DNA of 64,000 nucleotides from Tabrizicola aquatica (GCF_002900975.1 NZ_PJON01000001.1:1178001-1242000); one strand, 5' to 3'. Counted from the first letter of the stretch, positions 43,960 through 52,881 are shown. A program made the numbers and translations. The notes: a model not told the origin generated them from the sequence alone.

Positions 43960-45833
43960 CACGGCAGGCTCGCGTGGATGCCGTTGATCATCGCCTGGTC
44001 CAGGGTGACCCCGGCCTCGGTGGTCAGGGCGTTGGTGAAGGCGGCAAAGGCGTCGGCGGCGATGGCTTGCTCGGCCTGCCGCGCCAGCGCGTCGCGCAGG
44101 GCCAGCGCCTCGTCGCCCTCGGTCGCGGCGGGCTGGATGCGGTCCAGCTTGACGACCCCGACGAAGCCGGGGCCTTCCACGACCTCGACCGCGCCCTCTT
44201 CCATCTGAAAGACACCCGACAGCAGCGTCTCGGGCGCATTCGCGACAAAGCCATCCCGAGCGATTTCCGGCGTCACCTCGACGATGCCGAATGTGCCAAT
44301 CGCAGCGCCCCCTTCGATCTCGGCCATGATCTCGGCCGCGCGGGCGGACAGGGCCGCAGTCAGCGCGTCCTGCCGCCAGTCCGCAACCACCTGATCGCGC
44401 GCCTCCTCGAACGGGATCGGCGCGGCGGGCACCACCTCGTCCAGCCGCAGGGCGACGACGCCGCCGTCCTCCAGCAGGATGGCTTCGGCGAAATCGTCCT
44501 GCTGCACGGCTTCGGCGGCCTGACGGAAGGCGGGATAGCCCTCGATCACCGCCTCGCCCTGCTGCGATGCCACAAAGTCCAGCGTCGCGATGTCCAGCGC
44601 CGCCTCCTTGGCCAGATCCTCCAGCGAGGCACCACCGGCCAAGAGGTCGTCGATCAGTTCCACCTTGTCCGCAATCTCGCGCCGGGCGGCATCGGTCTGG
44701 ATCTCGATGGCCAGCATGTCGCGCGCCTGATCAAAGGTCGTCTCTTCCGCCGCCAGCACCGTGACGACGCGGAACAGCGCCGGGCCAAGATCGCTGGGCA
44801 GCGGGCCGACTACTGCGCCGTCTTCGGCGCTGAACACGGCCTCGCCGGCCTCGCCCAGATCGTCGCGGGTCACGTCGCCCAGATCGATCGCCTCCAGCGT
44901 CAGGCCGCGCTCGGTCACCAGATCCTCGAAGGTCGTGCCGGCATCCAGCTTGGCGCGCGCGGCATCCGCTGCGGCCTGATCGGGATAGATCAGCCGCTCG
45001 ACCAACCGACGCTCGGGCAGGACGAATTCGTCGATCCGGTCCTCGTACATTTCCTTCAGCAGCGCGTCATCGACCGGCTGGTCCTTGGCGATGGCCTCGG
45101 GCAGCAGTGCGGCATAGGTGATCCGCTTCGCCTCGGGCTTGGTGAACCGGTCCAGATGCGCGTCGTAATGCGCTTTCAACGCCTCGTCGGTCGGCTCAGC
45201 CAGGGGCGCGGTCAGGTCCGCCTCGGTCAGACGCAGCATGGAAAAGCCGCGCCGTTCACCGATCCAGGCGTACAGCGTATCGGTCAGCGCCGCCGGGGCC
45301 GCAAAGCCGCCGACCACCGCGCCCTGCATCAGCTCACGCGCCACGTCGCGGCGCAGGTTGGTCTCGAACTCGGCCTCGCTTTGATTGGTGCGGTCCAGCT
45401 GAAAGCGATAGGCTTCGCGGTCAAAGCTGCCCGAGATGCCCTTGAACGCATCCATCCCCATCAATTCGGTCGCCACGACCTCGTCGCCGACCGACAGGCC
45501 GATGCGGTCGGCCTCATTGTCCAGCGCAGCGCGGGTGACCAGGCCCTGCAGCACCTGCCGGTCGATCCCGAACGCCAGCGCCTCTTGCGTCGAGATCGGC
45601 TGGCCGATCTGCTGCGAGAATTGCGCCACCTGGTTCTGCAAGGCGCGGGCATAGTCGTCGGTGGTGATGTCCACCTCGCCCACGCTGCCGACGCGGGTGA
45701 CCCCGCCCGAGAAGCTGGTGACGCCAAAGCCCCCCAGACCCAGGATCAGCATGGCCATCATCAGCCAGACGGCGGCCTCCTTCACCTTGCCTCTGGGGCG
45801 TTTCGCGTCCTCGTGGTCGGGGGTCTTGGCCAT
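43959..45833 (-). CDS. Membrane-anchored peptidyl-prolyl isomerase / foldase (PpiD/SurA type)
   Basis: 624 residues. One N-terminal membrane helix (about 20-42, AAVWLMMAMLILGLGGFGVTSF), a SurA_N-like chaperone domain (QEALAFGIDRQVLQGLVTRAALDNEADRIGL) and a degenerate parvulin domain around 265-365, as in PpiD. It acts at the periplasmic face on proteins leaving the Sec translocon. ATG 45833 has AAGG seven bases upstream; the frame stays open to 45965 but overlaps the aminotransferase. The ppiD-trpE order is, as I recall, shared with other Rhodobacterales. Confidence 0.87.
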   Translation of the reverse strand: MAKTPDHEDAKRPRGKVKEAAVWLMMAMLILGLGGFGVTSFSGGVTRVGSVGEVDITTDDYARALQNQVAQFSQQIGQPISTQEALAFGIDRQVLQGLVTRAALDNEADRIGLSVGDEVVATELMGMDAFKGISGSFDREAYRFQLDRTNQSEAEFETNLRRDVARELMQGAVVGGFAAPAALTDTLYAWIGERRGFSMLRLTEADLTAPLAEPTDEALKAHYDAHLDRFTKPEAKRITYAALLPEAIAKDQPVDDALLKEMYEDRIDEFVLPERRLVERLIYPDQAAADAARAKLDAGTTFEDLVTERGLTLEAIDLGDVTRDDLGEAGEAVFSAEDGAVVGPLPSDLGPALFRVVTVLAAEETTFDQARDMLAIEIQTDAARREIADKVELIDDLLAGGASLEDLAKEAALDIATLDFVASQQGEAVIEGYPAFRQAAEAVQQDDFAEAILLEDGGVVALRLDEVVPAAPIPFEEARDQVVADWRQDALTAALSARAAEIMAEIEGGAAIGTFGIVEVTPEIARDGFVANAPETLLSGVFQMEEGAVEVVEGPGFVGVVKLDRIQPAATEGDEALALRDALARQAEQAIAADAFAAFTNALTTEAGVTLDQAMINGIHASLP

Positions 45834-45900
45834 GGGTCTGCCTTTGGATCCTGTCTGGACAAGGTGAATAGTGGCTGGGGCGCAGCGCGGCAAGGCCGCA

Positions 45901-47094
45901 TCAGGGCCGGAAGGCCGCCAGCCTGCGGAACATTTCCGCGATGCCTGCCGCATCGACATTGGCAAAGGCGATGCGGATCTGCCGTTTGCCGGCCGCGCTG
46001 CCCTCGGGCTGGAACATCGTCCCCGGCAGCATCAGAAGCGAGGCATCCGTGACCAGCCGCTTGCACAAGGCGTCCGAGGGGATGTCGAACGGGTGTTCGA
46101 CATAGGCAAAGTACGCCCCGCAGCCCAGAAGCTTCCACCCCGCCAGCGCGGCGAAGCCCCCGACCATCGCGGTGCGGCGGGCCAGGATCTCGTCCCGCTC
46201 TCCCGCGACCCATTGGCCCAGGTTGCGCATCCCCCACAGCGCGCCGATCTGGCCCAGCTGGCTGGGGCAGATCGCGACGGTATCCAGGAACTTCTCCACC
46301 TCGGCCAGCCTTGCTGCGCCCGCCACGATGCTGCCGACCCGGTGCCCGGTCAGCCGGTAGGCCTTGGAGAAGCTGTAAAGCTGCACCACCGTATCCTGCC
46401 AGCCGGGGTCGAGGAACAGGTCATGCGGCCGCCCGCCCAGTTCGATGGAATGGCGGCTGTCGAAATCGCGGTAAGTCTCGTCGATGATCAGCGCCAGGCC
46501 ATGGGCGCGGGCGAGGTCGCGGAAGGCCGCCACCGTCTCGGCCGGGTATTCCACCCCGCCGGGGTTGTTCGGCGTGACCAGCACGATGGCCCTGGTGCGC
46601 GGGGTGATCAGCGCCTCGGCCGCCGCCGCGTCCGGGATCAGCGTGGCCCCGGTATCCAGCGGCACGGCGCGGACGCCGGTCATGTCCAGCCACATCTTGT
46701 GATTGAAATACCACGGCGTCGGCAGGATCACCTCGTCCCCCGCCCCGGCCAGCGTCGCCATCACCGCGCAGAAGGCCTGGTTGCACCCTTGGGTGATCGC
46801 CACCTCTTGTGCGCCAATCGTCCCGCCATAGGCGACCGAGAACTGGCGCGCGATTTCGTCGCGCAGCGCCGGCAGGCCCAGGACCGGCCCGTACAGATGC
46901 GCCGCCGGATCGTTCAGCGCCGCATCCGCCAGCGCTTGGCGCAGGCCCAGCGGCGGGCTTTCCACCGGGGCGGCCTGGCTGACGTTGATCAGCGGCCGGC
47001 CCTCGGGATGGACCACCCCCTCCAGCCAGCGCCGCGCCTCCATCACCGGGGGCGGCTCGGTCGCGGCGAAAGCAGGGTTCAGCGGCAGGCTCAT
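45901..47094 (-). CDS. Class I/II pyridoxal-phosphate aminotransferase
   Basis: 397 residues, fold-type I. HLYGPVLGLPALRDEIARQ, QGCNQAF, LVTPNNPGGVEYP (substrate-carboxylate Asn), LIIDETYRDFD and LYSFSKAYRLTGHRVG, where the Lys in SFSKAYR binds PLP. Substrate not determinable; an amino-acid aminotransferase of the aspartate/aromatic group is likely. GAGGAGG precedes ATG 47094. It lies between gpt and the ppiD-like gene on the minus strand, separated from gpt by a nested hairpin. Confidence 0.88.
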   Translation of the reverse strand: MSLPLNPAFAATEPPPVMEARRWLEGVVHPEGRPLINVSQAAPVESPPLGLRQALADAALNDPAAHLYGPVLGLPALRDEIARQFSVAYGGTIGAQEVAITQGCNQAFCAVMATLAGAGDEVILPTPWYFNHKMWLDMTGVRAVPLDTGATLIPDAAAAEALITPRTRAIVLVTPNNPGGVEYPAETVAAFRDLARAHGLALIIDETYRDFDSRHSIELGGRPHDLFLDPGWQDTVVQLYSFSKAYRLTGHRVGSIVAGAARLAEVEKFLDTVAICPSQLGQIGALWGMRNLGQWVAGERDEILARRTAMVGGFAALAGWKLLGCGAYFAYVEHPFDIPSDALCKRLVTDASLLMLPGTMFQPEGSAAGKRQIRIAFANVDAAGIAEMFRRLAAFRP

Positions 47095-47102
47095 CGCGAC
47101 AC

Positions 47103-47170
47103 CTCCTCGTGCGCTTCGCGTCTCGTCGGAAGCGCCCGCCAGCGACGAGCGCATGCAATGCGACGAGGAG
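47103..47170. repeat. Nested inverted repeat between gpt and the aminotransferase gene
   Basis: Outer arms CTCCTCGT (47103-47110) and ACGAGGAG (47163-47170); inner arms CTCGTCG (47122-47128) and CGACGAG (47143-47149). The left half, CTCCTCGTGCGC then TTCG...TCTCGTCG, also begins the repeat block at 52684. It is probably an interspersed palindromic element; it also provides the aminotransferase ribosome-binding region. Confidence 0.5.
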
Positions 47171-47173
47171 CGG

Positions 47174-47698
47174 TCAGTCGGTCCCACGCATCGGTTGGAC
47201 ATATTGCAGCGCCATGTCCCAGGGGAAGAAGATCCAGGTGTCCTGGCTGACGCTGGTGATATAGGTATCGGCCTGTTTCTCACCCTCGGGCTTGGCATAG
47301 ACGCAGGCGAAATGCGCCTTGGGATACAGGCCCCGGATCAGCTCCAGCGTCTTGCCGCTGTCCACCAGGTCATCGACGATCAAGACGCCGGTGCCATCGC
47401 CCATCACCTCGGCATTCGGGGCCTTGATCACCTGCGCCTCGCGCCGCTGGTCCTGCTTGCCGCCGCCCGAGTGGTACGACTTGACCGAGATCGAGTCGAC
47501 CACGCGAATGTCCAGCTCACGGCTGACGATCATCGCCGGCACCAGCCCGCCCCGGGTGATCCCGACCACGGCCTTCCAGGTGCCGCCCTCGCCCGGGCCC
47601 TTGCCATCCAGCCGCCAGGCCAGTGCCCGCGCGTCGCGGTGGATCTGGTCCCAGCTGACGTGAAACCCTTTTTCATGCGGCAGGCGGTCGGCGGACAT
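47174..47698 (-). CDS. gpt: Xanthine-guanine phosphoribosyltransferase
   Basis: 174 residues of the type I PRTase family. The PRPP loop is [37 protein letters not shown] and the C-terminal [12 protein letters not shown] are as in E. coli Gpt, though the protein is about 20 residues longer. It salvages guanine and xanthine to GMP and XMP. Gene order suggests it is read after fabI and the exporter gene. Confidence 0.93.
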   Translation of the reverse strand: MSADRLPHEKGFHVSWDQIHRDARALAWRLDGKGPGEGGTWKAVVGITRGGLVPAMIVSRELDIRVVDSISVKSYHSGGGKQDQRREAQVIKAPNAEVMGDGTGVLIVDDLVDSGKTLELIRGLYPKAHFACVYAKPEGEKQADTYITSVSQDTWIFFPWDMALQYVQPMRGTD

Positions 47699-47711
47699 GG
47701 CGCGCGCTCCT

Positions 47712-48326
47712 TCAGGTGGCGACGATCTTGACCCCCAGCAGGGCGAGCATCCCGCCGAAGCTGCGGTCGATAACGGTTTTCAGGCTGATATACCGCGCCC
47801 GCGTCCGGTCCAGCGAGAAGATCCGCGCCACCAGGCTGTTCCAGACCGCCTCGGCCGCAAAGATCACCGCCAGAAGCAGGCCCAGCACCCAGACCGGCGT
47901 GGCCGCGTCCAGTGTGCCCAGGAAGATCGACGAAAACATCACCGCCGCCTTCGGGTTCGCCAGGTTGGTCCACAGCCCCAGCCGGAACGCGGCGAAAGCC
48001 GAGCGTGGGACCGGCCGGCTGTCCTGCGTGACGAAGGGCACCTTCGCATCGCGCCACAGATGCCAGGCCATCCACAACAGATAAGCCGCGCCGCCGATCT
48101 TCAGCACCCACAGCAGCGAGGGGGCCGCGTCGAACACCAGATGCAGCCCGAACATCGCCGCCACGGCCCAGATCACCGCGCCAGAGGCGATGCCCAGCGC
48201 CAGCATCACGCCGGTGCGAAAGCCCTCGGTCAGCCCGGTGCGGGCCGACATAAGGACCGCCGGACCAGGAGAGACGGCGGCAAAGATCACCAGGCCGGCA
48301 AAGGCCAGGAAGGCCGCAAGGCTCAC
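47712..48326 (-). CDS. LysE/RhtB-family amino-acid exporter
   Basis: 204 residues, five to six membrane segments; [33 protein letters not shown] is the LysE-family N-terminal motif, with [19 protein letters not shown] in the middle. It would export an amino acid such as homoserine or threonine across the inner membrane. The GTG start lies within the fabI stop (GTGA), so translation is coupled. Substrate is unassigned. Confidence 0.88.
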   Translation of the reverse strand: MSLAAFLAFAGLVIFAAVSPGPAVLMSARTGLTEGFRTGVMLALGIASGAVIWAVAAMFGLHLVFDAAPSLLWVLKIGGAAYLLWMAWHLWRDAKVPFVTQDSRPVPRSAFAAFRLGLWTNLANPKAAVMFSSIFLGTLDAATPVWVLGLLLAVIFAAEAVWNSLVARIFSLDRTRARYISLKTVIDRSFGGMLALLGVKIVAT

Positions 48327-49153
48327 TGGCCGTTTTCCTTCTTGCCGGTCACGACGTCGATATCCGGCGCGTCGATCGCCTTCATGCCGACCACGTGATA
48401 GCCCGCGTCGACATGCAGGTTCTCGCCCGTGGTGCCGGACCCCAGGTCCGACAGCAGGTACAGCGCGGCCTTGCCGACCTCTTCCTGCGTCACGTTGCGG
48501 CGAAGGGGCGAGTTCAACTCGTTCCACTTCATGATATAGCGGAAATCGCCGATCCCGCTGGCGGCAAGCGTCTTGATCGGCCCGGCGCTGATCGCGTTCA
48601 CCCGGATGCCGTCCCGGCCCAGATCCTCGGCCAGATACTTGACGCTGGCCTCCAGCCCGGCCTTCGCCACGCCCATCACGTTGTAATGCGGCATGACCTT
48701 TTCCGCGCCGTAATAGGTCAGCGTCAGCAGACTGCCGCCCTGCGCCATCATCCCGGCGGCACGCTGGCACACGGCGGTGAAGGAATAGACCGAAATATCC
48801 ATCGCCAGCGCGAACCCCGCGCGGCTGGTGTCGACATAGCGGCCGCGGAGTTCGTTCTTGTCGGCGAACCCGATGGCATGGACCAGAAAGTCCAACTGGC
48901 CCCATTCCGCCTTCAGCGCGGTGAACAGCGCGTCGATGCTTTCGTCGCTGCCGACATCGCATTCATGCAGGATCGGCTTGCCCAGGCTGGCCGCCAAAGG
49001 CTCAACCCGCTTTTTCAGCGCCTCGCCCTGGTAACTGAACGCCAGCTCTGCGCCCTGTGCGGCGACGGCTTGCGCGATCCCCCAGGCGATGGACTTGTCG
49101 TTCGCAAGTCCCATGATCAGGCCACGCTTGCCCTGCATCAGTCCGGTTGACAT
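48323..49153 (-). CDS. fabI: Enoyl-[acyl-carrier-protein] reductase
   Basis: 276 residues, NADH-dependent FabI: GLANDKSIAWGIAQA (nucleotide-binding), HAIGFADKNELRGRYVDTSR, the active-site Tyr and Lys in YNVMGVAKAGLE (Y-x6-K) and SAGPIKTLAASGIGDF. It carries out the last step of each fatty-acid elongation cycle. ATG 49153 with GAGGGGTCAGGA upstream is preferred to the GTG at 49171. It starts the minus-strand run and diverges from pdxH. Confidence 0.96.
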   Translation of the reverse strand: MSTGLMQGKRGLIMGLANDKSIAWGIAQAVAAQGAELAFSYQGEALKKRVEPLAASLGKPILHECDVGSDESIDALFTALKAEWGQLDFLVHAIGFADKNELRGRYVDTSRAGFALAMDISVYSFTAVCQRAAGMMAQGGSLLTLTYYGAEKVMPHYNVMGVAKAGLEASVKYLAEDLGRDGIRVNAISAGPIKTLAASGIGDFRYIMKWNELNSPLRRNVTQEEVGKAALYLLSDLGSGTTGENLHVDAGYHVVGMKAIDAPDIDVVTGKKENGQ

Positions 49154-49250
49154 TCCTGACCCCTCGCCCACTTTTCATTGGCAATGACGTGTAGGCGAAG
49201 CGCGGCCGTCCTTCAAGGCAGGTCCGAAGCGCCAGGGTAAGGAGTTCCCC

Positions 49251-49868
49251 ATGGACCGCAGCGGCATCTTCGCAGGCGAGGACCCCTTCGCGCTGGCGCA
49301 AAGCTGGCTGGCCGAGGCCGAGGCCGTCGAGCCGAACGATCCCAACGCCATCGCGCTGGCCACGGTGGACCAGGACGGTCTGCCCAATGTCCGCATGGTG
49401 CTGCTGAAAGAGATCGAGACCGCAGGCGAAGGCGGCGGCGCCTTCGTCTTTTACACCAACTACACCTCGAAGAAGGGGCAAGAGCTTTCGGCCTCGGGCA
49501 AGGCGGCCTTCGTCTTGCACTGGAAATCGCTACGCCGCCAGATTCGGGTCCGCGGGCTGGTCAGCCGCGAAGAAGGGACGCAGGCCGACGAATATTTCGC
49601 CAGCCGCAGCCTGAAATCGCGCCTTGGCGCCTGGGCCAGCCAGCAATCGCAGCCCCTCTCCTCGCGTGAGGCGCTGATGGCCGAGGCGGCGAAGGTCGCC
49701 GTCACCAAGGGCCCGAATCCGCCCCGCCCGCCCTTCTGGGGTGGCTTCCGCATTCGCCCGGTCGAGATCGAATTCTGGGCCGACGGTAACTTCCGGTTGC
49801 ACGACCGCTTTCGCTGGTCGCGCAGTTCGGTGGATGCGGCCTGGCAGGTCCTTCGGCTTAACCCTTAG
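49251..49868 (+). CDS. pdxH: Pyridoxamine 5'-phosphate oxidase
   Basis: 205 residues, FMN-dependent split-barrel oxidase. [32 protein letters not shown] and [14 protein letters not shown] near the N-terminus bind FMN; the C-terminal end [18 protein letters not shown] with HDRFRW and a terminal RLNP is the family hallmark. It makes pyridoxal phosphate, the cofactor of Kbl, the aminotransferase and others encoded nearby. Its own 97-base divergent region faces fabI. Confidence 0.95.
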   Translation: MDRSGIFAGEDPFALAQSWLAEAEAVEPNDPNAIALATVDQDGLPNVRMVLLKEIETAGEGGGAFVFYTNYTSKKGQELSASGKAAFVLHWKSLRRQIRVRGLVSREEGTQADEYFASRSLKSRLGAWASQQSQPLSSREALMAEAAKVAVTKGPNPPRPPFWGGFRIRPVEIEFWADGNFRLHDRFRWSRSSVDAAWQVLRLNP

Positions 49869-49870
49869 TT

Positions 49871-49920
49871 TTCAAGGGCTCGCCTGCACTCCGCAAGGTA
49901 AATGGCAATTTCCCCTTGAA
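49871..49920 (+). other. Inverted repeat in the leader of the cold-shock gene
   Basis: TTCAAGGG (49871-49878) pairs with CCCTTGAA (49913-49920) across 34 bases, between pdxH and the double cold-shock gene. It could terminate pdxH or be a structured, temperature-sensitive leader. Confidence 0.35.
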
Positions 49921-49985
49921 CCCGGCGCCGACTTGGCCGCAATTGTGCGACTTAAGGGGCTCATTCTGGGGAGAAGGCTCTGCAC

Positions 49986-50519
49986 ATGACGGAAGACGAA
50001 GAGGTCATGCAGCTCGTGCATGGTCGCGTTAAGTGGTTTGATCCTTCCAAGGGTTTTGGTTTCATCGTTTCGGAACACACCGACTCGGATATCCTTCTGC
50101 ACGCGAACGTTCTTCGGAACTTCGGGCAGGGGTCCGTGGCGGACGGGGCAGGAATCGTGGTGCGCGTCCAGCGGACGCAACGCGGGGTTCAGGCTGTGGA
50201 AGTGGTAAGGATCGACCCGCCGGAAGGCGCGGTGTTTCCTCTGGGCGAAGAAGCCAGCGAGCTGGTCGGAGAGGACATTCTGACGCTCGCGCTGGAACCA
50301 GCGCGTGTGAAGTGGTTCGACAAGGGCAAGGGCTTCGGCTTTGCCAATGTCTTCGGCAGGCCCGAGGACGTGTTCATCCATGCCGAGGTGCTGCGCGTCT
50401 CGGGCTTTGCCGACCTTACGGCCGGCGAGGCGGTCGCCCTTCGGATCATCGAGGGGCGGCGCGGGCGGATGGCCGTTCAGGTCGTATCCTGGGAAGCCGC
50501 CGCACGGGATGTGTCCTGA
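49986..50519 (+). CDS. Tandem cold-shock-domain protein
   Basis: 177 residues with two CSDs joined by an acidic linker: CSD1 about 11-76 (RNP1 KGFGFI, RNP2-like DILLHANVL) and CSD2 about 106-168 (KGFGFANV, DVFIHAEVL). It binds single-stranded RNA or DNA, probably as a chaperone. Classical Csp proteins have one domain of about 70 residues; two-domain forms are, as I recall, common in alphaproteobacteria. ATG 49986 is used; an internal ATG (residue 8) is a possible alternative. The DUF192 gene starts in its stop codon. Confidence 0.9.
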   Translation: MTEDEEVMQLVHGRVKWFDPSKGFGFIVSEHTDSDILLHANVLRNFGQGSVADGAGIVVRVQRTQRGVQAVEVVRIDPPEGAVFPLGEEASELVGEDILTLALEPARVKWFDKGKGFGFANVFGRPEDVFIHAEVLRVSGFADLTAGEAVALRIIEGRRGRMAVQVVSWEAAARDVS

Positions 50520-50998
50520 TGCGGCGTGCGGCTGGTCTCGCACTGGCCCTTCTGCTCGCGCTGCCTGGTGCAGCGCGGGCCGAAGCGGCCTGTGCGCCCG
50601 ACCGGCTTGACCTGCGCTGGCAGGGCGGCAGCGAAAGCTTTGCCGTGGAAGTTGCCGACGACGATGCCGAACGGGCGCGCGGCCTGATGTTCCGCGAAAG
50701 CATGGACGCAGGCGCCGGCATGCTGTTCGTCTATGACAGCCCGCGCCGCGCGCGGTTCTGGATGAAGAACACCCTGATTCCGCTGGACATGATCTTCGCC
50801 GACGCGACCGGCGCGGTGACGCGCGTCCATTCCAACGCCATTCCCGGCGACCTGACCCCGATCGACGGCGGCGAGGGCGTGGCCTATGTCCTGGAAATCA
50901 ACGGCGGCCTGGCCGAACGGCTGGGTATCACGCCCGGGGCCCAGTTGCGCCACCCCGCTATCCCTGCCGGCAGTGCTGCCTGGCCCTGCGACCGCTAA
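50519..50998 (+). CDS. Secreted DUF192 protein
   Basis: 159 residues with a Sec signal peptide (RRAAGLALALLLALPGAARA). The DUF192 core is ERARGLMFRESMDAGAGMLFVY, RFWMKNTLIPLDMIF and VAYVLEINGGLAERLGI. It is a small periplasmic barrel of unknown role. It overlaps the cold-shock gene by one base and ends 41 bases before tRNA-Pro. Confidence 0.85.
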   Translation: MRRAAGLALALLLALPGAARAEAACAPDRLDLRWQGGSESFAVEVADDDAERARGLMFRESMDAGAGMLFVYDSPRRARFWMKNTLIPLDMIFADATGAVTRVHSNAIPGDLTPIDGGEGVAYVLEINGGLAERLGITPGAQLRHPAIPAGSAAWPCDR

Positions 50999-51039
50999 AG
51001 GCTTTTCATTCCCTGCGCTTCCGGGTATGGGGGCGCTGT

Positions 51040-51116
51040 CGGGGCGTAGCGCAGCCTGGTAGCGCGACGGTTTTGGGTACCGTAGGTCGAGAGTTCGAAT
51101 CCCTCCGCCCCGACCA
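51040..51116 (+). tRNA. tRNA-Pro (anticodon TGG)
   Basis: 77 bases including an encoded CCA end. The acceptor stem is CGGGGCG with CGCCCCG; the anticodon arm ACGGT-TTTGGGT-ACCGT shows TGG, reading CCA and related proline codons. The T arm has GTTCGAATC. All four arms fold cleanly. Confidence 0.95.
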
Positions 51117-51157
51117 CCTTCTCCAGCTTGGCCCTCCCGCCGCCCCTGGCGCTGCCG

Positions 51158-51200
51158 CGAATTCCGAACGGAATTCGGCCCGATTTCCGTTCGGAAATCG
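51158..51200. repeat. Paired palindromes downstream of tRNA-Pro
   Basis: CGAATTCCG-AA-CGGAATTCG (51158-51177) and CGATTTCCG-TT-CGGAAATCG (51181-51200) are two perfect 9-bp-arm palindromes three bases apart. The layout recalls the pair at 28367-28410. They may end the tRNA transcript or belong to an interspersed repeat family. Confidence 0.6.
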
Positions 51201-51247
51201 CCGTCTCGCAGGTTGTCATCGCCGGGGGCAAGGCGCATATCCCCTGC

Positions 51248-52678
51248 ATGACCATCGCCTTCGAACATTCCTACGCGCGCGACCTGCCCGGCACCTATCT
51301 GCGGGCCCGGCCCGACGCCGCCCCCGCCCCGCGCCTTCTGGTGCTGAACCAGGCCCTTGCCACCGACCTCGGCCTGCACCTGACCGAGGCCGAGGCGACC
51401 GACTGGTTCTCGGGCGCGGCCCTGCCACCAGACGCCGATCCCATCGCGCAGGCCTACGCCGGCCACCAGTTCGGCGGCTTCTCGCCGCAACTCGGCGACG
51501 GCCGCGCGCATCTTCTGGGCGAGGTGGTCGCCCCGGACGGTCGCCGCGTCGACATCCAGCTGAAGGGCTCGGGCCGCACCCCGTTCTCGCGCGGGGGCGA
51601 CGGCAAGGCCGCCATCGGTCCCATGTTGCGGGAATATCTGATCTCGGAATTCATGGCCGCCGCCGGCGTGCCCACCACCCGTTCGCTGGCTGTCGTGGCA
51701 ACCGGAGAAGAGGTCTGGCGCGAGACGAAGCTGCCCGGCGCGGTCCTGGCGCGCGTCGCCGCCAGCCATCTGCGCGTCGGCACCTTCCAGTTCTTTGCCG
51801 CCCGTGGCGACCGGGACCAGGTCAAGGCGCTGGCCGATTATGCCATCGCCCGCCACTACCCGGACCTGGCCGAGGCCGCGAACCCGTATCTGGCCCTCCT
51901 TGACGCTGTGATCGACCGGCAAGCCGCGCTTGTCGCCGAATGGATGGGCCTGGGCTTCATCCACGGCGTGATGAACACCGACAACATGGCCATCTCGGGC
52001 GAGACGATCGACTATGGCCCCTGCGCCTTCATGGAAGGCTACGCGCCCGGCACCGTCTTTTCCTCGATCGACCATCAGGGCCGCTATGCCTATGCCAACC
52101 AGCCGTTGATCCTGGCCTGGAACCTGGCGCGCCTGGCCGAAACGCTGGTCCCGCTGCTGGACGCGAACCAGGACAAGGCGATCGAGATCGCCAACGACCG
52201 CCTGACCGGCATTGCCTCCCGCTACCGGGAGGCGTGGCTGGCGGTGATGCGCCGCAAGCTTGGGCTGCTCGGCACGGACCAGGGCGATGCGGCCCTGGCC
52301 GATGACCTGTTGACCGCGATGCAGGGCGCGGACTGGACCCTGACCTTCCGCCGCCTCGCGGATGAGGCCGCCCTGCGCCCCCTCTTCGCGGACTTCACGC
52401 CGATGGAGGCCTGGCTTCCCCGCTGGCGCGCCCGTGCCGACGCTGGGGTTGGCGCTGGGGTCGGCGCTGGGGTCGCGGATCGTCTGGCCCAGGCCAACCC
52501 CGCCGTGATCCCGCGCAACCACCAGGTGGAAGAGGCGCTTTCCGCCGCCACCGATGGCGACATGACGCCCTTCCACGCGCTTCTTGCGGCGATCCAGGCG
52601 CCGTTTGCCGAGTCCGAGCCCTACATGCTTCCCGCCCCGACCGGCTTTGGCCACTACGTCACCTTCTGCGGCACCTGA
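51248..52678 (+). CDS. selO: SelO-family protein adenylyltransferase (AMPylase)
   Basis: 476 residues (YdiU/UPF0061), a pseudokinase-fold enzyme that transfers AMP to protein hydroxyls. Motifs in order: AYAGHQFGGFSPQLGDGRA, LKGSGRTPFSRGGDGK (K106), IHGVMNTDNM with the metal Asp, and DYGPCAFMEGY. The antepenultimate residue is Cys (C474, FCGT), where some homologues have selenocysteine. ATG 51248 is the start; the frame runs open to 51128 through the palindromes, which is not credible. A short Gly-Val-Gly-Ala repeat interrupts the region near residues 398-409. No operon partner is seen. Confidence 0.92.
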   Translation: MTIAFEHSYARDLPGTYLRARPDAAPAPRLLVLNQALATDLGLHLTEAEATDWFSGAALPPDADPIAQAYAGHQFGGFSPQLGDGRAHLLGEVVAPDGRRVDIQLKGSGRTPFSRGGDGKAAIGPMLREYLISEFMAAAGVPTTRSLAVVATGEEVWRETKLPGAVLARVAASHLRVGTFQFFAARGDRDQVKALADYAIARHYPDLAEAANPYLALLDAVIDRQAALVAEWMGLGFIHGVMNTDNMAISGETIDYGPCAFMEGYAPGTVFSSIDHQGRYAYANQPLILAWNLARLAETLVPLLDANQDKAIEIANDRLTGIASRYREAWLAVMRRKLGLLGTDQGDAALADDLLTAMQGADWTLTFRRLADEAALRPLFADFTPMEAWLPRWRARADAGVGAGVGAGVADRLAQANPAVIPRNHQVEEALSAATDGDMTPFHALLAAIQAPFAESEPYMLPAPTGFGHYVTFCGT

Positions 52679-52683
52679 CCGGC

Positions 52684-52832
52684 CGCTCCTCGTGCGCCTT
52701 CGGCTTCTCGTCGCCAGCGAGGAGCGACGAAGTCGACGACGAGCAGTCCGTGGCTCACCTGAGCGAAGAGCGACGAAGTCGACGACGGGAGGTCCGTGGG
52801 CGACCCAAGCGAGGAGCGACGAAGTCGACGAC
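52684..52832. repeat. Hairpin plus three 25-base direct repeats with 46-base period
   Basis: CGCTCCTCG (52684-52692) pairs with CGAGGAGCG (52718-52726). Repeats starting AGCGARGAGCGACGAAG and ending TCGACGAC lie at 52716-52740, 52762-52786 and 52808-52832, each separated from the next by 46 bases start to start. The intervening stretches of repeats 1-2 and 2-3 also share GGTCCGTGG-like words. No protein is encoded; it fills the selO to XRE gap. Confidence 0.65.
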
Positions 52833-52881
52833 GCGCGAACCCCCAGATTGACGCCCCCGCCCTTCCCCGCCACCATGGGCC

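Noticed and set aside
51158-51247. N-terminal extension of SelO back to 51128
   Set aside because: It would translate the palindromic repeats and the extension has no match to SelO; the ATG at 51248 gives the family start.
51040-51247. tRNA-Pro as an integration site of a mobile element
   Set aside because: No integrase, no repeated tRNA 3' end and conserved backbone genes on both sides.
52600-52678. Selenocysteine in SelO
   Set aside because: The C-terminal codon at the Sec position is TGC (Cys), not TGA, so no recoding is needed.
52716-52832. Possible CRISPR array
   Set aside because: Only three repeats, spacers of 21 bases that themselves look alike, no cas genes; it is an intergenic repeat block.
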